NCBI GenBank assembly: GCA_963711465.1
Contig: CAVQEG010000001.1
Location: forward strand, 2,356,001-2,420,000
Direction: 5' to 3'
DNA length: 64,000 nt
Source of the DNA: CAVQEG01 sp963711465
Lineage (GTDB): Bacteria > Bacteroidota > Ignavibacteria > OLB7
The position numbers were made by a program, and so were the translations under genes. Within the stretch, counting starts at the first letter, position 1. Each line of letters begins with the position of its first letter. Of this stretch, positions 56,696-64,000 are shown piece after piece. The notes under the pieces were generated by a model that made no database searches, was not told where the DNA came from, and saw only the letters and a list, made by a program, of their open reading frames with translations.

Positions 56696-58408
56696 TCAGG
56701 CGACCGCCTGTTCCTCGATTCCGAGCTGACCGGCGGCGTAGTGCATCAGATCGCGCATCAGGTGCGGATCGAACGGAGAGCGAAGGCCGACGTCGCTGAA
56801 GATATCGAGCACGCTGCGCGTGCCGCCGAGCTGGCAGAGCCGCAGATAGCGCTGCATGGCCTTGGAGGGATCCTCCGAATCGATGAGTGCCAGCTGCATC
56901 GCGCCGGTCTCGGCGATCGCATAGTCGATGTAGTAGAACGGCATCCAGTAGATGTGTCCCTGGGCGTACCAGCGGGCGTACTTGTACTGCTCGACGCCGC
57001 TGAAGTCGATGCCGGGCTTGTAGACGTCCCAGATCCTCGACCACGCCTGGTCACGCTCCTCGGGTGAGGCCTCGGGATGCTCGTAGATCCAGTGCTGGAA
57101 TTCATCCACGACGCAGATGTAGCAGACCAGTTCGATGGCGTCCTTCCATCTGCCACGGCGGAACTTCTCGGCGTCCTCCTCACTGAAGAATTCGTCCATG
57201 TGGCGCATGCTCAGGTATTCCATCCCCATCGAATGGACCTCGCAGGCATCGGAGGTGGGCCACTGCAGATCGACTGCCTCGATCGGTTGCGATTCCCACC
57301 CCTGGAACGCGTGCCCCATCTCATGCATGAGTGTGCCGACGTCCTTCTGATCGCCCGTCGAGTTGCAGAAAATGGCGACGCGTCCCTCGTCGGGGAACGA
57401 GGTACAGAAGGCGCCGGCGCGCTTGCCGCGACGATTCTCCAGGTCGATCAGTCCTTCATCACGCATCCGCTGGAAGTGTCCTCCGAGAACGGGTGAGAGC
57501 TGATTGAACACCTGCTGCGCGCGCTCGAGCTGGCCCTCGACCGGCGCGACGCCGCTCGGCAGCGAGAGCGCGGGATCGTAGTCGGCATCCCACGGTTTGA
57601 GCGTGGCGGTGCCGAGCGCCTCGGCCTGACGCTCCATCAAGGCCGTCTGCAGGGGAACGGCGTAGCGGCGCACGCCCTCGCGGAACGCGTCGACCTGCTC
57701 GGGTCCATAGTCGGTGCGCCCCATCGCCAGGTATCCGAGCGGAACGAAGTTGTCGTGTCCGAGGTTGACGGCCATTCGGTGACGCAGCGCAACGATGCGA
57801 TCGAAGATGTCGGCGAGCTCGGCGCGATGGTCGAGGAACCACTGGCGGTAGGCGATGAACGCCTGTCGACGGATCTCGGGACGTTCGGAGCTCTGCATGC
57901 TTCGCGCAACCGCGAGCGTGACGGTGCGTCCATCGACCTCCACCTCACCGGCTGCGACGATCTTGTCGTACTGGTTGATCAGATCCGACGCCTCGACGCG
58001 CAGATCGCGATTGACGGGAGCAAGCGGTTCGACGGCGGTCTCCAGCGAGCGGATCAGGTGTCGACCGTACCGATCGGCGATCGCATCGCGATGGCGGCTG
58101 CCCAGCAGGGCCGCGACCAGACGCGAGTTGGCATCGTCGGAGACCGGAACGATCAGGTCGCGATACTCCTTGTCGGCCGCCTCCCGCTCCGGGTTGCTCA
58201 TGTCCCTGGAGAGCTCGTAGCTGCGACGCGAGCCCTCGCCCGATACGTACGATTTGAGCGCGTTCCAGTCGGCGAAGAGCGCCAGCCAGGCATCGGGCGA
58301 TTCTGCCGATTCGGCGGCTTCGATGCGGTCGGTGAGCCGGCCATATTCCTCGGCGACGAACTCGGCGGTCATCTCCTCCGGACGCTCGCTATAATGCTTA
58401 TACTTCAT
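56696..58408 (-). CDS. M3-family oligoendopeptidase F-like zinc metallopeptidase (copy 2)
   Basis: The product has 570 residues, the same length as the downstream paralogue. HExxH is in TLMHEMGHAFQGWE, the third ligand in EVHSMGMEYLSMRH and the active-site block in FYYIDYAIAETGAMQLAL. The start MKYKHYSERPEEMTAEF is taken as the first Met. Differences from copy 1 are spread over the protein, so the duplication is not recent. Members cleave short peptides. It is divergent from the P-type ATPase gene across 74 nt. Confidence 0.92.
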   Translation of the reverse strand: MKYKHYSERPEEMTAEFVAEEYGRLTDRIEAAESAESPDAWLALFADWNALKSYVSGEGSRRSYELSRDMSNPEREAADKEYRDLIVPVSDDANSRLVAALLGSRHRDAIADRYGRHLIRSLETAVEPLAPVNRDLRVEASDLINQYDKIVAAGEVEVDGRTVTLAVARSMQSSERPEIRRQAFIAYRQWFLDHRAELADIFDRIVALRHRMAVNLGHDNFVPLGYLAMGRTDYGPEQVDAFREGVRRYAVPLQTALMERQAEALGTATLKPWDADYDPALSLPSGVAPVEGQLERAQQVFNQLSPVLGGHFQRMRDEGLIDLENRRGKRAGAFCTSFPDEGRVAIFCNSTGDQKDVGTLMHEMGHAFQGWESQPIEAVDLQWPTSDACEVHSMGMEYLSMRHMDEFFSEEDAEKFRRGRWKDAIELVCYICVVDEFQHWIYEHPEASPEERDQAWSRIWDVYKPGIDFSGVEQYKYARWYAQGHIYWMPFYYIDYAIAETGAMQLALIDSEDPSKAMQRYLRLCQLGGTRSVLDIFSDVGLRSPFDPHLMRDLMHYAAGQLGIEEQAVA

Positions 58409-58482
58409 GCAGCAGGTCAGATATTCGTTGAAAAGTCAAGAATTCGGAAAGATACGAACTACCGCGGCTTCCCATTTCGCCA

Positions 58483-61284
58483 ATGCCTGATACCACCAGC
58501 GGCACTGCAGCGCCGGAGCGGTCTGAGGACCCGACCGGGCGCCCATGGACGCGTTCGGCCGATGAGATCCTGCACGTGCTCCACGTCGATCCCGACACGG
58601 GACTGTCGAGCGGGGAAGTCGACACGATGCGCGAGCGATTCGGAGCCAATCGAGTCGCCGAGCAGAAGCAGCGACCGAGGATCCTGCTGTTGCTCGACCA
58701 GTTCAATAACCCCCTGATCTACATCCTGTTCGGCGCGGCCATTCTGACGTCGGTCGTCTCGAGCGTCGCCGAAGCAGGCACCATCTTCTTCGTCGTCGTA
58801 TTCAACGCGATCATCGGGTACGTGCAGGAGAAGCGTGCCGGTGAGCGGCTCAAGGCGGTGATGAGCATGACCGCGCCGACGGCGAGGGTCGTGCGTCGCG
58901 GACGGCAGCTGTCGATCCCTGCCGAGGAGGTGGTCGTCGGCGACATCGTGCTGCTGGAGAGCGGAATGCGGGTGCCGGCCGATCTGCGGATCGTCGACCT
59001 GCACGATCTGAGCGTCGACGAGTCGACGCTCACCGGAGAGTCGGTGCCGGTCATCAAACGACAGATACCCTCACTGCCGGCCCAGACGCCGCTTGGCGAT
59101 CGATTCAACGTCGCCTACGCCGGCACCACCGTTCGGCGCGGACGCGCCCGCACCGTGGTCACCGCCGTCGGCGAGGCATCGCAGATCGGGCGCATCACGC
59201 GCCAGGTGATGGACGCCGAGGCAGCGCGTTCGCCGCTGCAGGAGAGGCTCGAGCGATTCGGCAAGGTGATGGCCACCGGCATCGGCGTCATCATCGCGAT
59301 CATCTTCGGTATCGGTCTGCTGCGCGGCTACGATCCGACGACGATGCTCCTGACGGCAGTCGGCCTGGCCGTTTCGGCCATCCCCGAGGGACTCCCCATC
59401 GCCGTCACCGTCGCGCTGTCGATCGGCGTCTACCGCATGGCACGGCAGAACGCGATCGTGCGGAAGATGAGCGCCGTTGAGACCCTCGGCTCCACCACCG
59501 TCATCTGCTCGGACAAGACCGGAACGCTGACGCGCAATCAGATGACCACCGTCGCCGTGGCTACCGACGACCGGGTCTACACGCTGAGCGGAAGCGGGTA
59601 CGATCCGACGGGCGAGATCCTCGATGATTCCGGTACGGTCATTCAACTGCCGGAGGAATCGCCCCTGCGATGGACACTCCGCGTAGGACTCTTCTGTACC
59701 GAGTCGTCGTTCGTCGAACGCGACGGTCGCCGCGAACTCGTCGGTGATCCCACCGAGGGTGCCATGATCGCCGCCGCCGAGAAGACCGGCCTTGCCGACG
59801 TGGCCCGCACGCGGTGGTCCTCCTCGGTGCTGCTCCCCTTCGAGTCGGAACGGATGTTCATGATCAGTGAAATCGATGACGGGAGCGAACGCTACCTGCT
59901 GGCAAAGGGGTCGGTCGAACGACTGCTCGAGATGTGCTCGAGCCAGGCCCGCCAGGAGGGAATTCGTCCGCTCGATCGCGACTGGATCATCGAACGCCAG
60001 CGGCAGTTTTCGCGACGGGGACTGCGCGTGATCGCCACGGCGTATCGCCCGGTCGATTCCCCCGATACATTCGATCCCGCGACCGACCTGCACGACTTCG
60101 TCTTCGCCGGTCTGCACGGCATCGAGGATCCTCCTCGGGAGGAGGCACGATCGGCGATCGTCGACGCCCACCATGCGGGCATCAAGGTCGTGATGATCAC
60201 CGGAGATCACGCGACGACGGCGGCATCGATCGCGCGCCAGCTCGATCTGAGCGACGGCGCGGAGATCCGCACCATCCAGTCGACGGAGCTCGAATCGATG
60301 AGCGACGACGACCTTTACGAACGGGTGGGCCGCACCGACGTCTACGCGCGCGTCGCACCCGAGCACAAGCTCAGGATCGTGCGACAGCTGCAGAAGCATC
60401 ACCAGGTGGTGGCGATGACCGGAGACGGCGTCAACGACGCGCCGGCATTGAAGCAGGCCGATATCGGAGTGGCGATGGGAAGCGGAACCGACGTGGCGAA
60501 GGAAGCATCTGCAATGGTGGTGCAGGATGACAACTTCGCGACGATCGTCTCGGCCATCCGGTACGGTCGCGTGATGTTCAGAAACCTGCAGCACATGGTG
60601 CTCTACGTGCTCTGCACGTCGACCGGTGGCGTGCTCACGCTGGCCGCATCGGTCCTCCTCGGATTCCCCCTTCCGGTAATGGCGCTACAGCTGCTGTGGA
60701 TCAACCTCGTCACCGACGGCACCAGCACCATACCGCTGGCATACGAGAAGGAGCACGGCGACATCATGTGCGAACCACCGCGACATCGCCACGAAGGACT
60801 GCTCAACTGGCAGATGGGCGAGCGCATCATCGGTGCCGGTCTGGTGATGATGTTCGGAACGCTGATCGCCTTCGAACTCGTCCTCGGCGATTATCACAGC
60901 ACGGCGTTGAGCAACGACATTCCGGCCGACGCGCTGCTGCACGCGCGGACGGTCGCCTTCACCACGCTCGCGCTGTTTCAGATATGGAACGTGCACAACT
61001 CACGCGCGGTGAGCCATTCGCTCTTCCGGATCGGACTGCTGAGCAACAAGCCGCTGCTGGCGGTCACATTCCTTGCGGTCGGCCTGCAGGTCGCCGCGGT
61101 GGAGCTTCCATTCATGCATCCATTCATGCAGACCACCAATCTCACCGCGAAGCAGTGGGCGCTGTGCCTCGGCATCAGCGGATCACTCGTCGTCTTGATC
61201 GAGTTCCGCAAGTGGATCGGCAGGATGTTCCATCGCGCACGAGCTCACGGTCGGAATTCCCACCTCTTTCCTCCGCTTCCATAG
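58483..61284 (+). CDS. P2-type cation-transporting P-type ATPase (Ca2+-ATPase-like)
   Basis: The product has 933 residues. It has an N-terminal cation-ATPase domain, the actuator motif LTGESVPV, the phosphorylation motif CSDKTGTLTRN (Asp near residue 344), ATP-binding MITGDHAT and the hinge MTGDGVNDAPAL. Membrane helices include FGAAILTSVVSSVAEAGTIF and VSAIPEGLPIAVTVALSIGV. The M4 PEGL motif and M6 LWINLVTDGTS (Asn, Thr and Asp aligned with SERCA ion site II) suggest a Ca2+- or related P2-ATPase; specificity is inferred, not shown. It is convergent with serS (11 nt gap). Confidence 0.9.
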   Translation: MPDTTSGTAAPERSEDPTGRPWTRSADEILHVLHVDPDTGLSSGEVDTMRERFGANRVAEQKQRPRILLLLDQFNNPLIYILFGAAILTSVVSSVAEAGTIFFVVVFNAIIGYVQEKRAGERLKAVMSMTAPTARVVRRGRQLSIPAEEVVVGDIVLLESGMRVPADLRIVDLHDLSVDESTLTGESVPVIKRQIPSLPAQTPLGDRFNVAYAGTTVRRGRARTVVTAVGEASQIGRITRQVMDAEAARSPLQERLERFGKVMATGIGVIIAIIFGIGLLRGYDPTTMLLTAVGLAVSAIPEGLPIAVTVALSIGVYRMARQNAIVRKMSAVETLGSTTVICSDKTGTLTRNQMTTVAVATDDRVYTLSGSGYDPTGEILDDSGTVIQLPEESPLRWTLRVGLFCTESSFVERDGRRELVGDPTEGAMIAAAEKTGLADVARTRWSSSVLLPFESERMFMISEIDDGSERYLLAKGSVERLLEMCSSQARQEGIRPLDRDWIIERQRQFSRRGLRVIATAYRPVDSPDTFDPATDLHDFVFAGLHGIEDPPREEARSAIVDAHHAGIKVVMITGDHATTAASIARQLDLSDGAEIRTIQSTELESMSDDDLYERVGRTDVYARVAPEHKLRIVRQLQKHHQVVAMTGDGVNDAPALKQADIGVAMGSGTDVAKEASAMVVQDDNFATIVSAIRYGRVMFRNLQHMVLYVLCTSTGGVLTLAASVLLGFPLPVMALQLLWINLVTDGTSTIPLAYEKEHGDIMCEPPRHRHEGLLNWQMGERIIGAGLVMMFGTLIAFELVLGDYHSTALSNDIPADALLHARTVAFTTLALFQIWNVHNSRAVSHSLFRIGLLSNKPLLAVTFLAVGLQVAAVELPFMHPFMQTTNLTAKQWALCLGISGSLVVLIEFRKWIGRMFHRARAHGRNSHLFPPLP

Positions 61285-61295
61285 CAGCTCGGCGG

Positions 61296-62588
61296 TCACC
61301 CGTCGTTCTCGACCTCCCTGGGCGCACCGATCGTCTGCCGACCGCCCATGAACGGGCGCAGCACCTCCGGAATACGCACGGTGCCATCGGGCTGCTGGTG
61401 GTGCTCGAGGATGGCGATGATCGCACGCGGCACGGCGACGGCGGTACCGTTGAGGGTATGGACGAAGCGGATCTCGTTGTTCTCGTCGCGATACCGCGTC
61501 ATGAGTCGACGGCTCTGATAATCGGTGCAATTGCTGGTACTGGTCACCTCGCCGAAGCCGCCGCGCGACGGCATCCAGGCTTCGATGTCGAATTTCCTGT
61601 AAGCGGGCGCGCCGAGGTCGCCCGCCGGAATGTCGACGATCTGGAAGTGAAGGCCCAGATCCCGGAAGATCTCCACCTCGATTTCGAGCATTTCCCTATG
61701 CATCGCCTCGCTCTGCTCGGGCGTGGTGAAGGCGAACATTTCGACTTTGGAGAACTGGTGGACGCGGTAGAGGCCTTTGGAGGCGGCACCGTGGGCTCCG
61801 GCTTCGGTTCGGAAACAGTGGCTGACGCCGACCAGGCGCATCGGCAGGTCTTCCTTGCGCAGAATCTGATCCTGGTAGAGTCCGCCGAGCGTGATTTCGG
61901 CGGTACCAATCAGGCAGAGATCGGTGTCGGCGACGCTGTAGACCTGGGTTTCTTCGCCGCGGGGATTGAATCCGATTGCCTCGAGAATTTCGGAGCGGGC
62001 GAGATCGGGCGTGGCAAACGGAATCCAGCCGCGGTCGACCAGGCGGCTCATGGCGAAATTGATGAGCGCGAGCTCCAGCAGGGCGCCTTCATTTTTCAGG
62101 TAATAGAACTTCGCACCGCTGACGCGGGCGGCGGAATCGAAGTCGATCAGATCGAGGCGGGCGCCGATCTCCAGATGATCCGGCGCGTCGTCGGGCAGTT
62201 CGGGTGCAGCTCCGATGGTGTCGAGCACGCGGCCCTCGCCTTCGACGCCGGAGGGAACGTCGGGGTGGATAAGGTTTGGAATTGCACGCGCCTCACGCTC
62301 GAGTTCCTCCGAGACGCCGACCATTTCATTTTCGATTGCGGCAATTTCCTCCTTGAGTTCGCGGCCGCGCTCGATCAACCGCGAGCGCTCATCGGGCTCG
62401 AGCTTTCCCTTCATCGCGCGCGAGTTCTCGTTGCGTTCGGAGCGGAGTCCTTCGAGCCGCTGCTGCACATCGGTGCGGCGCTGATAGAGTGCTGCGACGC
62501 GGTCGGGATCGGCGTTACGAACGCCACGGCGACGGATCGAGGAGCGGACCAGCTCTGCATTGTCGCGAATGAACTTCAGGTCGAGCAT
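61296..62588 (-). CDS. serS: Seryl-tRNA synthetase
   Basis: The product has 430 residues. The start MLDLKFIRDNAELVRSSIRR is the canonical SerRS N-terminus. A long antiparallel coiled-coil arm (residues about 30-100; VQQRLEGLRSERNENSRAMK, RGRELKEEIAAIENEMVGVS) that clasps the tRNA is followed by the class II core: motif 2 SHCFRTEAGAHG and motif 3 GTAVAVPRAIIAILEHHQ, with TSTSNCTDYQSRR in the active site. The last coding region on this strand before a gene-poor stretch. Confidence 0.96.
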   Translation of the reverse strand: MLDLKFIRDNAELVRSSIRRRGVRNADPDRVAALYQRRTDVQQRLEGLRSERNENSRAMKGKLEPDERSRLIERGRELKEEIAAIENEMVGVSEELEREARAIPNLIHPDVPSGVEGEGRVLDTIGAAPELPDDAPDHLEIGARLDLIDFDSAARVSGAKFYYLKNEGALLELALINFAMSRLVDRGWIPFATPDLARSEILEAIGFNPRGEETQVYSVADTDLCLIGTAEITLGGLYQDQILRKEDLPMRLVGVSHCFRTEAGAHGAASKGLYRVHQFSKVEMFAFTTPEQSEAMHREMLEIEVEIFRDLGLHFQIVDIPAGDLGAPAYRKFDIEAWMPSRGGFGEVTSTSNCTDYQSRRLMTRYRDENNEIRFVHTLNGTAVAVPRAIIAILEHHQQPDGTVRIPEVLRPFMGGRQTIGAPREVENDG

Positions 62589-62623
62589 TGTCGAGATGAT
62601 TTGAATTGAATCCGGTAGTGTCA

Positions 62624-62649
62624 CGGGCGCCACGAATATATGGCGCCCG
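62624..62649 (-). repeat. Perfect hairpin upstream of serS
   Basis: A 9-bp inverted repeat CGGGCGCCA / TGGCGCCCG (62624-62632 and 62641-62649) with an 8-nt AT-rich loop (cgaatata) is 36 nt upstream of the serS start. On the minus strand the loop contains TATATTCG, one mismatch from a TAnnTTTG -7 box, so it could be an operator around the serS promoter. Confidence 0.45.
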
Positions 62650-63286
62650 CACTGTGGAATCTTATGACGAGTTTATTAGTTTTGCCCCGTTTAGGAACCG
62701 GTTCCGGCGCCGCATGGTGGCGGGATCGGTTTCGTGTCAGACGCTCGGCGGCAATGCCCAGCCGCCCGCATCACGAACATCGCACGATCGAATCCCGAGC
62801 AGTAGTGACCACGCCGAAACGCGGTCGACCGACCTCCTGGTGAGGCACGGCGACCTGCGGGCATTGCATTGGCGTGCGTTCGGACGGAGGGACGCTCAGT
62901 CAGGAGGGCGCCCGTAGCGACCGCTTCGATCGGGAGGCGGGGTCGATCCGTACCGCGCGGCTTCGGGCCGCGGATTCGACGAACGGGGTGGTCTGTCAGG
63001 GACTGCAACGGCGATGACGACTGATGGGGCAGGGCCGGCGACCACACCGGGCAGCGGCGTGGTCGGCATCGGCGCCGAGAATCGACGCGGGCATCTCGAG
63101 GGCACTTCTCGTTCGTCCGGCGGCCCAGACGGGACGCGACGCGACGCCGAACTGCAGCGGCGTTCGGGCCGTCCTCCGCCATTGGCGATCCGGTAACCAC
63201 CCGACTGTCCGTCATCTTCCACGCTGCTCCGGCATCGGATCCTCACCCCGTCGGAATCCGTGGCAGCACCAATCAAGTGTGGTTCC
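62650..63286 (+). other. Gene-poor stretch between serS and the basic-tailed protein
   Basis: About 640 nt with no open frame that looks like a protein. Frames on both strands are Arg/Pro-rich shadows. The first 40 nt are AT-rich and contain TAGTTTTG (62677-62684), an exact TAnnTTTG -7 box on the plus strand, without a good -33 element. If used, it would produce a long leader or a non-coding RNA; I saw no RNase P, tmRNA or 6S signature in the GC-rich remainder. Confidence 0.4.
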
Positions 63287-63835
63287 ATGTACGTACGCTG
63301 GAAAGTACGCAAGCTGAGCAAGCGCGGGTCGCAGGGGCCCGCTCGACGGGCGTTCTACGCCGTCGTCGCCGAATGCTCCCGCGTCGACGGAAAGCCGCGA
63401 CAGAAGGTGATCAAGTATCTCGGCAGAATTCACGAACAGAGCATCGCCGATCCCGCGGAACGCCTCGAGTTCTGGAAGTCTGCCCTGGGTAAGCTCGACG
63501 AACTCGACATCGAGAGCGCCATCCGCTCGAAGCTCGAGAGCAAGATGTCGGAAGTCGTTCCACGGCCGTCGAACCTCCGTCGCTCCCGGAATGGCGCGGC
63601 CCGGCCGGCCGCGCCGTCGAAGAAGTCCGCAACGACCGCGGCACGCTCCGCCGCCAGCGGCACCAACGGGCGCGGCGGATCGAGATCGACCGCATCGACG
63701 TCAGCCACGACGCGCTCCGCCTCGAAATCGAAGTCCGGAACGACACGCGCGACGTCGAAGAAGCGCACAGCCGGATCGGCTGCGCCCAGGAAAAAGTCCA
63801 CCGCCGGAACATCGGCCGGCTCCCGTCGCCGCTGA
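63287..63835 (+). CDS. Basic-tailed protein with transposase-like N-terminal segment
   Basis: The product has 182 residues from MYVRWKVRKLSKRG. The first 70 residues (FYAVVAECSRVDGKPRQKVI, KYLGRIHEQSIADPAER) resemble the N-terminal segment shared by IS1634/IS4-like transposases and by a family of free-standing small proteins. The remaining 95 or so residues are low-complexity Ser/Ala/Thr/Arg/Lys (SGTNGRGGSRSTAST, KSKSGTTRATSKKRTAGSAA), similar to histone H1-like or AlgP-type tails. No catalytic DDE residues are present, so it is not a functional transposase. DNA binding is an inference from the tail. GTG at 63260 is an alternative start. Confidence 0.65.
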   Translation: MYVRWKVRKLSKRGSQGPARRAFYAVVAECSRVDGKPRQKVIKYLGRIHEQSIADPAERLEFWKSALGKLDELDIESAIRSKLESKMSEVVPRPSNLRRSRNGAARPAAPSKKSATTAARSAASGTNGRGGSRSTASTSATTRSASKSKSGTTRATSKKRTAGSAAPRKKSTAGTSAGSRRR

Positions 63836-63916
63836 TCGCCCTTGGAATGCCGCGCCGGTCGCCGTTGCGACCGGCAGGATTCCGATCCGTCGGATACTCT
63901 CACCCGTGATGTAACG

Positions 63917-63949
63917 ATTCGTAGTGCCGTTCGCGTCGGCACTACGAAT
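63917..63949 (+). terminator. Intrinsic terminator-like hairpin near right edge
   Basis: A perfect 13-bp stem (63917-63929 with 63937-63949; ATTCGTAGTGCCG / CGGCACTACGAAT), a 7-nt loop and a downstream CTCTATTTTC. It lies 82 nt after the basic-tailed gene. The remaining sequence to 64000 shows no gene. Confidence 0.75.
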
Positions 63950-64000
63950 CTCTATTTTCAGCGGCACTGGTCCCCCCACTCTCTCCCACATTGTTCCCCC

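Noticed and set aside
60696..62609. A 637-codon plus-strand frame over serS and the ATPase end
   Set aside because: It is a shadow of serS (minus) and of the P-type ATPase in another frame; no recognisable domain.
62691..63215. A 174-codon minus-strand frame upstream of serS
   Set aside because: Arg/Pro-rich, no start signals and no domain; treated as non-coding.

Overview
The window is high-GC (roughly 60 to 65 percent by eye) bacterial chromosome, densely coded on both strands, and most likely from the FCB (Bacteroidota/Chlorobi/Rhodothermota-like) group. Three independent lines point there. (1) Secreted proteins end in type IX secretion (T9SS) C-terminal sorting domains: the S8 peptidase, the DUF4397 protein, a small protein at 47.0 kb and a gene remnant at 7.3 kb. 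(2) A complete alternative complex III (ActA-F) is joined to a caa3 oxidase whose subunit I has the A2-type YSHPAVY motif known from Rhodothermus. (3) Promoters match the Bacteroidota consensus TTG-N19/20-TAnnTTTG (S8 peptidase, tRNA-His). I cannot fix the phylum further from sequence alone. No CRISPR array, intact insertion sequence or prophage was seen.

Layout. 1-9.2 kb: an AAA/TPR NTPase running off the left edge, a T9SS-exported subtilisin, an orphan NERD-helicase, a broken T9SS-domain remnant, a TPR protein and an Fpg/Nei glycosylase. 9.4-16.3 kb: a seven-gene export operon (TetR, TolC, HlyD-type adaptor, two ABC ATPases, two ABC-2 permeases) whose promoter overlaps a 25-bp palindrome. 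16.5-26.2 kb: a five-PAS hybrid histidine kinase, an SdiA-regulated-type lipoprotein, an HD-PycTM membrane protein, a BamA-superfamily outer membrane protein, a lipoprotein and a 54-residue DUF1328 protein. 26.2-39.8 kb: one long respiratory operon on the minus strand, actABCDEF - small membrane protein - SCO1 - ctaC - ctaD - ctaE - ctaF, which would carry electrons from quinol through complex III to a caa3 oxidase with its own copper chaperone. 40.3-51.6 kb: sucC with a striking acidic tail, a DUF4397/T9SS protein, lysS (frameshifted), a three-gene envelope operon (VWA-OmpA lipoprotein, T9SS protein, outer membrane protein), tRNA-His, gltX and an AroE-like protein. 51.6-64 kb: rqcH, a small membrane protein, a GT-C glycosyltransferase, two tandem M3 oligopeptidases, a P2-type cation ATPase, serS, a gene-poor stretch and a basic-tailed protein with a transposase-like N-terminus.

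Most notable: the approximately 63-residue D/E/F tail on SucC; the lysS frameshift at an AC repeat; an HD-PycTM (Pycsar-type effector) fusion without a cyclase neighbour; AroE-like and Fpg/Nei-like proteins that lack key family residues; and the broken T9SS gene. I did not find a convincing wholly new multi-gene system. The HD-PycTM protein and the SucC tail are the best candidates for unexplored biology.
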